From Prorocentrum cordatum (taxonomy: Eukaryota; Sar; Dinophyceae; Prorocentrales; Prorocentraceae): a stretch of DNA of 60,000 nt. The position numbers and the translations under genes were made by a program. A model generated the notes under the pieces. That model was not told the DNA's origin, made no database searches, and was given only the letters and a program-made list of their open reading frames with translations. Shown here in pieces: positions 30,101 to 35,639 of this stretch. The stretch covers positions 1,000,174 through 1,060,173 of the forward strand of contig CAUYUJ010014205.1 in the NCBI GenBank assembly GCA_963575745.1, given 5' to 3'. Numbering within the stretch: position 1 is the first letter of the stretch; each line of letters starts with the position of its first letter.

Positions 30101-31508
30101 GCCCTTGCTGCGGCCCGGCCTATCCAAGAAGTCGCTGAAGCGCATGGCGCGGGCCTCTGGCGTCCTCAAATTCGAGACCATGCGCACCCACATGCTGGGC
30201 GGCCTGGGGGCCATCCTGAAGAAGAATCAGGACATGGTGAGGGGCACCGAGGCGCAGGACGGAGTCCAGAAGTGGCTCGACGCGCTGGGCGAGGAGGCGG
30301 AGGAGGATGTGGGAAGGCTGAAGAGGGGTGTCCTGGAAGCCTCGGGGATTACAGACGCCCACCTGGGACACAAACGTGCCTGGAAGGAGGAGTGCCAGGG
30401 TAACACCGCGGCGCAGGAAACCCACCGCCGCATGGGCGACTACACGGACCAGTTTTACCGTGACAAGGGCTTCACGTTCAACATGTACTACAAGTGCGCG
30501 GCCAACAAGACCTGGGATAATCCCAGGGGGTGCTGTTCGGTGATCCGATCGGATCGCTGGTCACAGCTGCTCCCATGCGCCCAGGAGGCAGCGGGAAAGA
30601 CGGGCCAGCGCTGGTACTGCCACTGCGGGGCGCGCTACTCGACCTCCTACGGAGTCTGCATCGAGTTCATAGAGGAGGAGGCGAACCCGCCACGCGCGTA
30701 CTACATGCATGCGGAGCATCCCGAGGAGGACACCCGCGACCTGAAGGCCCTGCTGCGCTACGACAAGCTCAAGAAGGAGGGGGTCTCAGTGATCAACGCG
30801 GTGGACCTCCTGAAGTACCTGCCCAAGGTTGAGCCGCTGGCGGTTGGCACCGTCTTCAAGCGCTATGCTCCGCACCAGGCGCAGTGGGAGGGCCACTATG
30901 TGCTGATGGAGGGGCTCACCTGGGAGAGCTTGCCCACGTTCGAGTGGACCGACCTCTACGCGCAGGTCGCCTGGGGGCTGAACGACCCTGAATGGGCGGG
31001 GTACAGCAAGAAGACGCGGAACAAAGCCAAGAGGGAGCGCCTGGAGATGGCGCGCAGGGAGTTGGCGCTCTACGAGCGCCGCCACAACCTGAAGGCGGGC
31101 AGCCTCTCGGGCGGCGGGGGTGGCACAGGGGCCGCCCCGCGCGCCACCCCCGCTCGCAACGCCAGTGCCCCGCCAGCGAGCGGGGCCCGCGGCAGCGAGG
31201 GCCCGCCACCACCGCCAGCGGGAGTCCCGCCAGAGGCCGTGGCCATCATGGGCCCCCCGCCGCCGCCGCCGACGGCGCCCCCTGATGCGCCGCCGCCGCC
31301 GACCCACCCGCCACCGCAGACGGACGTGCTCCCGCAGCAGGTCACAAGCGCTGCAGCCCTGAACGTGGCCCTCGGTGAAGACCTCGAGCGCCAGATCTTT
31401 GGGCCCACAGGGCAGGCGGGGGGCAGCGGCGACCTCGGCGGGGAGGCGCGGGCGCTGCCGTCGCAGGTCTTCGCCGCCATCGCGCAGGGAACAGGCCAGC
31501 AGGCCTGA
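24138..31508 (+). CDS. Non-LTR retrotransposon ORF: PARP-type Zn finger, RT, restriction-like endonuclease, plus downstream module
   Basis: One open frame of 2,456 codons from the first ATG (the frame is open upstream to 24027 through a GTG). Residues 108-145 hold CX2CX30HX2C with GEWR and KWFH, a PARP-type zinc finger pattern. RT spans about 510-860: motif A VVAVDLGDAF (26067-26092), motif B LDQGCPMSP (26244-26270), motif C FLDD (Asp codons 26364-26369), motif D GMKLKMSK. A Cys/His cluster follows at about 27427-27535 (CTC, TCG, HALNC) then RHNAIRDAV, and an LDVVY...VCLDIS pair, as in R2-type restriction-like endonucleases. From 28752 the frame continues into a different protein (separate entry). 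The element would copy itself by target-primed reverse transcription. Whether both parts are one protein or two cistrons is open. Confidence 0.8.
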   Translation: MAAAAGGAADAGAGARVAGSNAAAARGEGGVLAAAGGSGGAGAAPCASAAAPASAGANAAGIPVDGNIDVHMRDSEGQPTQRRRRMTGGRITRWCVGAQAARGKKAHCTLCVGGFEAGEWRVAGVVTPPAGSQAHAGRKWFHMACVGGPLPPATAMVGFTQLPEGDRDRLAAALEARGDPILPLMETVEGQAPTPPTQGDGAAGGTGAAPRPPAAAAPGACGPGARGTPLGAAEAAVPTTADILQPPLDVPAEAGEEGGLETGVCDDYLDDQVTSEDAYHEVGFVNLDWWDAIGWGRILPQGAPTTAMIPDSMAAAVSHVKVRLCLAIEQARQSNDAQSSSTLTRLWKVFLSLGGLLFSENATPTPTTRRERLQERMRWIQDGQWDVAWLSMEDQTRTAVTTKGRDDHVAARVRRVTELARAGEMSRAAAAVWPQGDMADAAAVVRQFSTTQQPEAPRPGERGPLPGTGAAPRGPERGAAGAGADVAMPPAAAPHELDGATELHRRVANHLKRQFGRFPRRGGAGPGGGRYEHWAPLKHDEDGAEAVANTLDRLAIGDLPSEALAAMTAARLTGIPKATPGDVRVLGCGNVTRRMVGRSAAKVHHKDMRTAVGDQQFGLAKDGCGALHRRLCTMANSSPGKWVVAVDLGDAFSNIPRDLVKEAVRTKLPALAPLAEAWPPARTRHVAGGGSQPAQLVDQIRGLDQGCPMSPGFYAVGTADTLSIGRMAVRAVDMEGDCLAFLDDAYFVGTAAAVFRGLDAWRARIEAHGMKLKMSKTQIWPPDAQAVLPPEFAEYAQYRVQKLKAAGSTLAYTNLDVDTDWRDVPLTDFAVPEDLDEGGHGQAGGAGAAPSAATPPPCGEAFLQKQDRYFKELLTLRRHGLSAFDAFQLMRIWSRGACVHIQRAPPLAAAWSRRVDDGVVAFVNALLGVTAAPREQIFMKVSDGGLGCGSAEQCGPTALLASWEAGIHAAAQELRESTTIGLFRRWPGLGRALSAADEEQGRLAGGRRPQSDRWQGLLEGRKGKDQKTYTQHVRDHVTKTFTAALPVTAAAAVHSASGSSAGAWLDNFEGVSPLADRAFCIAAKRRMHLPLLQSECTCLNRPAAPARAMAQHGPTCGRAADVWGVHALNCPRGGGPTRRHNAIRDAVALWLRGVGHHPLLEQVIPEWYTEEQGAATLDVVYHRGIHGRVCLDISLADEVAVAQTGRPRQAALQRREKVKHRRYPFSSLVPFVLDVNGRWGAEAETWLRRAVGELAEAERPAARAALRSAVANALQGQIAEQVALATEDAARLDAGAAPSVQSLLAVAPPHLRVSADPPLPSPFPAALSGYKKLATSAVCKVSLSLLVAHTARYCSVMFGLHAMVCCLLALRMLWSRHATSLMLAISGMRWSRSSSGMSLHATNSTCPRPLAKDASRGVGDRGLPAGPGAVGGPPPALSPARDVVSSPPSPLSRPSRVPNGGQAVFRQQNERAPRTWNRWLQPIIFLCHLCPALAIGSPILVRCTASPPPLPLSAVWLVSNCLAHSLELHLSCHPPDQAMAPKFSKPVPMPWPAKTYAAGEAPTSKARPMQHPVQQVSLSESEGEEYDMVSEAATLRTAPAVRTGSATPAEGADGGGGTGAAPSAAASDGASAMPASAVVPVTSAALAAAATYADFTTEQRRGLDALTLALHNLQLREHAVGGRGGRGARSAADGERAVDDGTASEAPSAATTGALSGRGGKRHRRRNNKAVYGQVPQSSDGTPAALEDVEMMTEENYAEAGYVHCVGAYWAPPHRLGWCRSCTALDDWKIMAAEYVNELSCAEMRRYAMAKEDNEKYPELRRGKEGQYKLYMCSNCVATSEGISEHEAVTRAARANKGPGSIDHAAKRVAKFRASFDYIKEGMDVLVGLALSEESVLVLRGSTEGVGVGIDPESTGAPPATEEVAREVGRPMAREAGVVPGPPRAPPPPLEEEPPSDEENDPQPDVDLEDQGPQLTEAQTVKEVTGIEPLLRPGLSKKSLKRMARASGVLKFETMRTHMLGGLGAILKKNQDMVRGTEAQDGVQKWLDALGEEAEEDVGRLKRGVLEASGITDAHLGHKRAWKEECQGNTAAQETHRRMGDYTDQFYRDKGFTFNMYYKCAANKTWDNPRGCCSVIRSDRWSQLLPCAQEAAGKTGQRWYCHCGARYSTSYGVCIEFIEEEANPPRAYYMHAEHPEEDTRDLKALLRYDKLKKEGVSVINAVDLLKYLPKVEPLAVGTVFKRYAPHQAQWEGHYVLMEGLTWESLPTFEWTDLYAQVAWGLNDPEWAGYSKKTRNKAKRERLEMARRELALYERRHNLKAGSLSGGGGGTGAAPRATPARNASAPPASGARGSEGPPPPPAGVPPEAVAIMGPPPPPPTAPPDAPPPPTHPPPQTDVLPQQVTSAAALNVALGEDLERQIFGPTGQAGGSGDLGGEARALPSQVFAAIAQGTGQQA
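24459..24572 (+). other. PARP-type zinc finger motif in the LINE ORF
   Basis: Cys codons at 24459 and 24468, then His at 24561 and Cys at 24570, spacing CX2C-X30-HX2C. Flanking GEWR and W-F-H fit PARP zinc fingers, which bind DNA breaks. The assignment is by pattern only. Confidence 0.55.
28074..28751 (+). other. Candidate inter-cistron segment with splice-acceptor-like sites
   Basis: The frame is open here, but the encoded sequence looks non-coding. There is a polypyrimidine tract 28085-28109 followed by CAG (28111-28113), and another at 28651-28672 followed by CAG (28675-28677), 74 bases before the ATG at 28752. A GTGAGT donor-like word is at 28074. These could serve spliced-leader addition to a second cistron. 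Confidence 0.45.
28752..31508 (+). CDS. Downstream module of the LINE: cysteine-containing protein of unknown function, 918 residues
   Basis: Begins MAPKFSKPVPMPWPAK, in frame with the upstream RT ORF. It has an Ala/Gly-rich low-complexity N-terminal third, a basic RGGKRHRRRNNK patch (about residue 180), then paired cysteines GWCRSC and YMCSNC (about 240-300) that could bind zinc. An acidic/Pro-rich linker is followed by a folded-looking segment with KCAANKTWDNPRGCC and WYCHCGARYSTSYGVC (about 580-640). The C-terminus is Pro-rich and ends at TGA. I do not recognise the family. It may be an accessory ORF of the LINE, ORF1 of another element, or an unrelated gene; its GC-rich codon use is like that of the RT part. 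Confidence 0.6.
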   Translation: MAPKFSKPVPMPWPAKTYAAGEAPTSKARPMQHPVQQVSLSESEGEEYDMVSEAATLRTAPAVRTGSATPAEGADGGGGTGAAPSAAASDGASAMPASAVVPVTSAALAAAATYADFTTEQRRGLDALTLALHNLQLREHAVGGRGGRGARSAADGERAVDDGTASEAPSAATTGALSGRGGKRHRRRNNKAVYGQVPQSSDGTPAALEDVEMMTEENYAEAGYVHCVGAYWAPPHRLGWCRSCTALDDWKIMAAEYVNELSCAEMRRYAMAKEDNEKYPELRRGKEGQYKLYMCSNCVATSEGISEHEAVTRAARANKGPGSIDHAAKRVAKFRASFDYIKEGMDVLVGLALSEESVLVLRGSTEGVGVGIDPESTGAPPATEEVAREVGRPMAREAGVVPGPPRAPPPPLEEEPPSDEENDPQPDVDLEDQGPQLTEAQTVKEVTGIEPLLRPGLSKKSLKRMARASGVLKFETMRTHMLGGLGAILKKNQDMVRGTEAQDGVQKWLDALGEEAEEDVGRLKRGVLEASGITDAHLGHKRAWKEECQGNTAAQETHRRMGDYTDQFYRDKGFTFNMYYKCAANKTWDNPRGCCSVIRSDRWSQLLPCAQEAAGKTGQRWYCHCGARYSTSYGVCIEFIEEEANPPRAYYMHAEHPEEDTRDLKALLRYDKLKKEGVSVINAVDLLKYLPKVEPLAVGTVFKRYAPHQAQWEGHYVLMEGLTWESLPTFEWTDLYAQVAWGLNDPEWAGYSKKTRNKAKRERLEMARRELALYERRHNLKAGSLSGGGGGTGAAPRATPARNASAPPASGARGSEGPPPPPAGVPPEAVAIMGPPPPPPTAPPDAPPPPTHPPPQTDVLPQQVTSAAALNVALGEDLERQIFGPTGQAGGSGDLGGEARALPSQVFAAIAQGTGQQA

Positions 31509-32238
31509 GGGATAATGCCCAGCAGGTCCCAGGGCCTTGACAGGCCGCGTGGGTACATGCCAAATGGTCTACTTGCTGCTTTCTGTAGTGCGGCGGGCCC
31601 ATAGCGGCGCCCCCACTCGCGTGGCGTCACCTGTAGCCTGTGCCCAGGCTAGGCAAATAGCTATCTGTGCACTCCGCCACCTTGGCTCGCCAACTGGCTT
31701 GCCATCTCGGCCTCCTCACGTTCACTTGCGCTCGTTGGCCTCGCTGGCGGTGCTGGGGCAGCCCCGTGTACTGCAGCGTCGCCGTCGGGCGCCTGGCCAT
31801 TGTGGCCTGCCATCCTGGCCTCATCTCGCGCCTTCTTGCGCTTGTAGGCTTGGGTGGCGGTGCTGGGGTCGCCCCGTGTGCTGCTATGCTGCCGCCGCCG
31901 CCGTACTTTTTGCTGTAGGGACCAGCTGCCCCCGGCCAGGCGCCAGTTGCTGCATGCACGTCAGACCCGCCCTTGGCTTGCCACCCAGGCCTAGCCTCGC
32001 GCCTTCCCGCGCTAGCCGGCCTGGGTGGCGGTACTGGGGTCGCCCCGTGTGCTGCTGTGCCGTTGCTGGCGCTTCACCCTGGGCTGTTGGCCCAACTGCC
32101 CACGGTGCGAGCGCCCGTTGCAGGCATATCAGACCCGCCCTTTCACCCAGAAGAGGTGCGCGCTACGTACTGGTAAAGAGGCAGCCACAAGGACGCTCTT
32201 CCCTAGGTGGTTGAGCCGTGGTGATGTGGTGCACGAGA
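31509..32238 (+). repeat. 3' non-coding region with degenerate 110-170 bp repeats
   Basis: Three loosely similar units, each running from a GGCTTGCCA/GGCCTGCCA word through CTCGCGCCTT to the palindromic GGTGGCGGTGCTGGGGTCGCC motif (31747, 31853, 32024). Probably the 3' UTR or tail of the LINE. It ends where a TAG microsatellite starts, which could be the LINE's simple-repeat tail. Confidence 0.5.
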
Positions 32239-32278
32239 CCGCCAGTAGTAGTAGTATTATTAGTAGTAGTAGCAGTAA

Positions 32279-32314
<36 letters not shown>

Positions 32315-32315
32315 C

Positions 32316-32346
<31 letters not shown>

Positions 32347-32541
32347 ATAGTAGTAGTGTAGTAGTAGTTGTAGTAGTAGTCGTAGTTAGTAGTAGTGTAG
32401 TAGTAGTTCGTCGTCGTCGTAGTAGTAGTCGTTAGTAGTGTAGTAGTAGTAGTCTAGTAGTAGTAGTAGTTGTAGTAGTAGTAGTTGTAGTTTGTAGTAG
32501 TAGTAGTAGTAGTAGTAGTCGTAGTAGTAGTCGTAGTAGTC

Positions 32542-32598
<57 letters not shown>

Positions 32599-32945
32599 TA
32601 GTAGTTATAGTAGTAGTAGTAGTTAGTAGTAGTTGTAAGTAAGTACGAGTAGTAATCGTAGTAGTAGTTGTAGTAGTAGTAGTAGGAGTAGTAGTTGTTG
32701 TAGTAGTGGTAGTAGTTCGTTAGTAGTAGTAGACTAGTACTAGTATAGTACTAGTACTAGTAGTATACTCGCAATAGTAAGTTTGTAGTAGTTAAGTTAG
32801 AACGTTAGTTTAGTAGTAGTAGTGGTAGTAAGTAGTAGTAGTAAGTAGTAGTAGTAGTTAGTAGTAGTAGTGTAGTAGTAGTAGTAGTAGTAGTTGTAGT
32901 AGTAGTACTTTCGTTAGTAGTAGTTAGAGTTTGTAGTTGTAGGGC

Positions 32946-33011
<66 letters not shown>

Positions 33012-33172
33012 GAGCAGTAGGAGCAGTAGTAGTACTAGCAGTAGTAGCCGTAGTAGTAGTAGTAGGAGTAATCGTAGTAGCAGAAGTCGTTGTAGTCGTA
33101 GTAGTTGTAGTAGTAGTAGTCGTCGTCGTAGTCGTAGTCGTAGCATTAGTAGTAGTAATCGTAGTAGTAATA

Positions 33173-33234
<62 letters not shown>

Positions 33235-33333
33235 AGTAGTAGTAGTAGTCGAAGTCGTAGCCGTAGTAATACTAGTAGTAGTAGTAGTAGTAGTAGTCGG
33301 AGTAAAAGTAGTAGTAGTAGTAGTAGTAGTAGC

Positions 33334-33367
<34 letters not shown>

Positions 33368-33418
33368 ACAGTAGTAATAATTGTAGTAGTAGTCGTAGTA
33401 GTAGAGGTAGTAGTAGTC

Positions 33419-33461
<43 letters not shown>

Positions 33462-33472
33462 CAATAGTCATC

Positions 33473-33535
<63 letters not shown>

Positions 33536-33648
33536 ATAGTAGTAGTAGTAGGAGTACTAACAGTAGTAGTTGTAGTCGTGGTAGTAGTAGTAGCAGTCGT
33601 AACAGTAGCAGCAGCAGCAGAAGTAGTAGTAGTAGTCGTAGTAGTAGT
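32239..33648. repeat. (TAG)n microsatellite, left of element B
   Basis: Imperfect TAG array with many TCG, TAA and TTG variants. It continues as 41725-42400 on the other side of element B, so the element split one array. Confidence 0.9.
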
Positions 33649-33901
33649 TGTGGATGGGCTCCTGGTTCCTCGAGGCCTCTCGGACATCTTAGAAGGTAAC
33701 GTACTTTGGGAACATGAGGCTGATCGGATCCTTTTCAGTACCCAGCGCGCAAGCTCCTGAAAAAGGGGGCCGCCAGGCCCCCTTTCCCTGAACCGAAACA
33801 GCAGTACAGGAAAAAGGGTTCAGGGGTTCTGGGCTAGGCTGCACAGGCAACTAGAGGGCCCAAGGTGGCTTCTTGGGGGTCCGCGGGCCTCTAGAATCAC
33901 A
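33649..33901 (-). repeat. 3' LTR of element B
   Basis: 253 bp; differs from the other LTR by about four substitutions and a 2-bp indel. It contains a 10-bp-stem hairpin (33762-33785) and the start codon with the first 13 gag codons, which here read out into the flanking TAG array. Confidence 0.93.
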
Positions 33902-34121
33902 CTGGCGGTACTCTACTGCTCAGAACCCGTGCAACTCCTCGACCTCATTCCCGCCTGGTTCAAGCGGCTAGCCTCGGGCCTCTCTCGGAAGATCTGCTGG
34001 GTCTCCCTGAGTCGCTTGTAGGCTTCGGGCTCGTAGTTGAGATCGTCCACGTTGCTGGTGGCACCTAAAGTGCCCGTGCAGTCCATCTCGTAGAGGTGGA
34101 GTCCAGAGAAGCAGTAGTTGG

Positions 34122-35639
34122 TCACGGCGAAATTGGCTGGCTCTTTTTTTTCTGGCGTCGAACTCTGTCCTCGTACCGTCGGCGAAGCACGATGCTGTCT
34201 GCGGTGATGCCGTATTCCCCGTCATGTAGAGCTTGTCGTAGTAGGGCGCTCTCGCCCTTAAGCTTGGTGAGTGGATCGGTGAGCTGGCTGGTGCCCTCGA
34301 TCCACCGAAGGTGAACTTCTGGTCGTTGCATGGCTGCTCGAACGATGGCTACGTCGATGGCGGCGCGCTTGTCCTCGGCCAAGCCTGCCTTGGGATTGGT
34401 CACGTGGTCGTAGCCGCCTCTGGAGTCGGTGGCGCTGATCACTGGAAACTTAGATGCTAGCATGTAGGGCCTCATCAGGTCGAACTCGCTGTCCATAATC
34501 TCGAGCAACATGGTGCGAATGAACTCTCCCATCGCCATTCCCTCTGAAATCGCCAGCGTCTCGGCACCGAACTGGTGAGCACACTTCCTCTTAAGTTTGT
34601 GACTCTTCCAGGACTGGATCGAGATGATGGCGGGCTCACCTTTGAGAATCTTGCGCTGTGTGGCGAACGCGATGTATCCAGCCTGTGAAGCTCCATCTCT
34701 GGCATTTGCCCAGGCCGCGTCATTGAAAACTGCAAAAGCCATCTCGTGAAATGGGATGTGCTTGATCTTGAGAATCACCGAGCTGAATTCCTTGGTCATC
34801 CTGCCGATGCGGTTCGCCTCCAGCAAATCGTCCACCACCAGGTTGGGCATCTTTCCTTGGAGTAAGGACACTGGACCAGATAGATCGGGCCTGCTTTCAC
34901 GGGCCAGGAACGACATTGAACCGCACAAACTTCGTGCTTGGTGGAGTTCTTCAGGTGCAACTGCAGAATGAGGCTCTTTACGACGTTCAGTGGCTATGTT
35001 GATTAGCTGGATGCTGCTCGAACTGAAGCTTTGTGATATCGTGATCTCGGTGTTGTCCTCGTTCTGCTGTAGCTCCTTACCGGTGTACTTCCCGCTCTTG
35101 TAGCGCCACGCTCCGAAAGGAAACCTTTCTCGTAGCTTCTGACAGGCAGTGTCGAATAGAACGTCTCCACCACCCACGATGTCGTCCAAAGTGAGGCCCA
35201 TGATGCCGTGAAGTCCCTTCTCGTCTCTCAAGTAGAAGACGCAGCTGTCGAAGATAGAGCGCTGGAAGCCGATCTCCTTGGCGTACTTGGTGACAGCTGA
35301 TAGCCATTGTAGTGGAGCATCGCCGAGGCCATACACTGCCTTGAGTAACTCCACCAGCGAACCGTCCTCCACATCAGGAATCCCAGTGCGAGGTAGCTCC
35401 ACATAAAGACTGCCTTGAGATCGATCGAGTGGGTCTCCAGCGGTAAAAGCCGAAGTGATGTCCGCTAGCTGCAAGGTCCACTTGTTAGAGCACAGGAACT
35501 GCAAGATCAGGAACACGGAGTCCTTGCCGACGACTGGGCTGTAGGTCTTGAGATCGAGCAGGTCGGGGTCGGTGTGTCCTTGAACGGTCCAGCGGCGAGC
35601 CTTTGCCATCCTCCAAGTGCCGTCGCTAATGAACATCAA
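34122..35639 (-). CDS. RT and RNase H of element B
   Basis: 505 codons directly after an in-frame TAG (35640-35642), so really the C-terminal part of pol. RT: KARRWTVQGHTDPDLLDLKTYSPVV, motif A LADITSAFTAGD, LLKAVYGLGDAPLQWL, catalytic LDD in LTLDDIVGG (35181-35186; copia usually has YVDD). RNase H: SLCGSMSFLARESRPDL, AFAVFNDAAWANARDGASQAG, HQFGAETLAISEG, SATDSRGGYD, and the C-terminal GTSQLTDPLTKLKGE. It makes cDNA from element RNA and removes the RNA strand. ATG at 35634-35636 is the first Met after the stop but is unlikely to be a true start. Confidence 0.88.
   Translation of the reverse strand: MMFISDGTWRMAKARRWTVQGHTDPDLLDLKTYSPVVGKDSVFLILQFLCSNKWTLQLADITSAFTAGDPLDRSQGSLYVELPRTGIPDVEDGSLVELLKAVYGLGDAPLQWLSAVTKYAKEIGFQRSIFDSCVFYLRDEKGLHGIMGLTLDDIVGGGDVLFDTACQKLRERFPFGAWRYKSGKYTGKELQQNEDNTEITISQSFSSSSIQLINIATERRKEPHSAVAPEELHQARSLCGSMSFLARESRPDLSGPVSLLQGKMPNLVVDDLLEANRIGRMTKEFSSVILKIKHIPFHEMAFAVFNDAAWANARDGASQAGYIAFATQRKILKGEPAIISIQSWKSHKLKRKCAHQFGAETLAISEGMAMGEFIRTMLLEIMDSEFDLMRPYMLASKFPVISATDSRGGYDHVTNPKAGLAEDKRAAIDVAIVRAAMQRPEVHLRWIEGTSQLTDPLTKLKGESALLRQALHDGEYGITADSIVLRRRYEDRVRRQKKKSQPISP

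Larger units (their letters stand above)
24255..32054 (+). repeat. Dispersed palindromic GGGGC-N-GCCCC motif, 11 copies
   Basis: A 24-27 bp word near GGTGCTGGGGCCGCCCCGTGCGCC at 24255, 24750, 25536, 26667, 28014, 28983, 29951, 31119, 31747, 31853 and 32024. Most can fold as a hairpin; the 26667 copy pairs GGCGC-CGGGGC with GCCCCG-A-GCGCC. Seven of the eight copies inside the ORF are read in the same frame as G(A/T)GAAP or DAGAAP; the 29951 copy is in another frame. The last three lie in non-coding 3' sequence. Confidence 0.75.

Noticed and set aside
33913-34125. Small 70-codon ORF after RNase H of element B
   Set aside because: It relies on a GTG start overlapping the RNase H stop and has no domain; it may be the decayed C-terminal tail.
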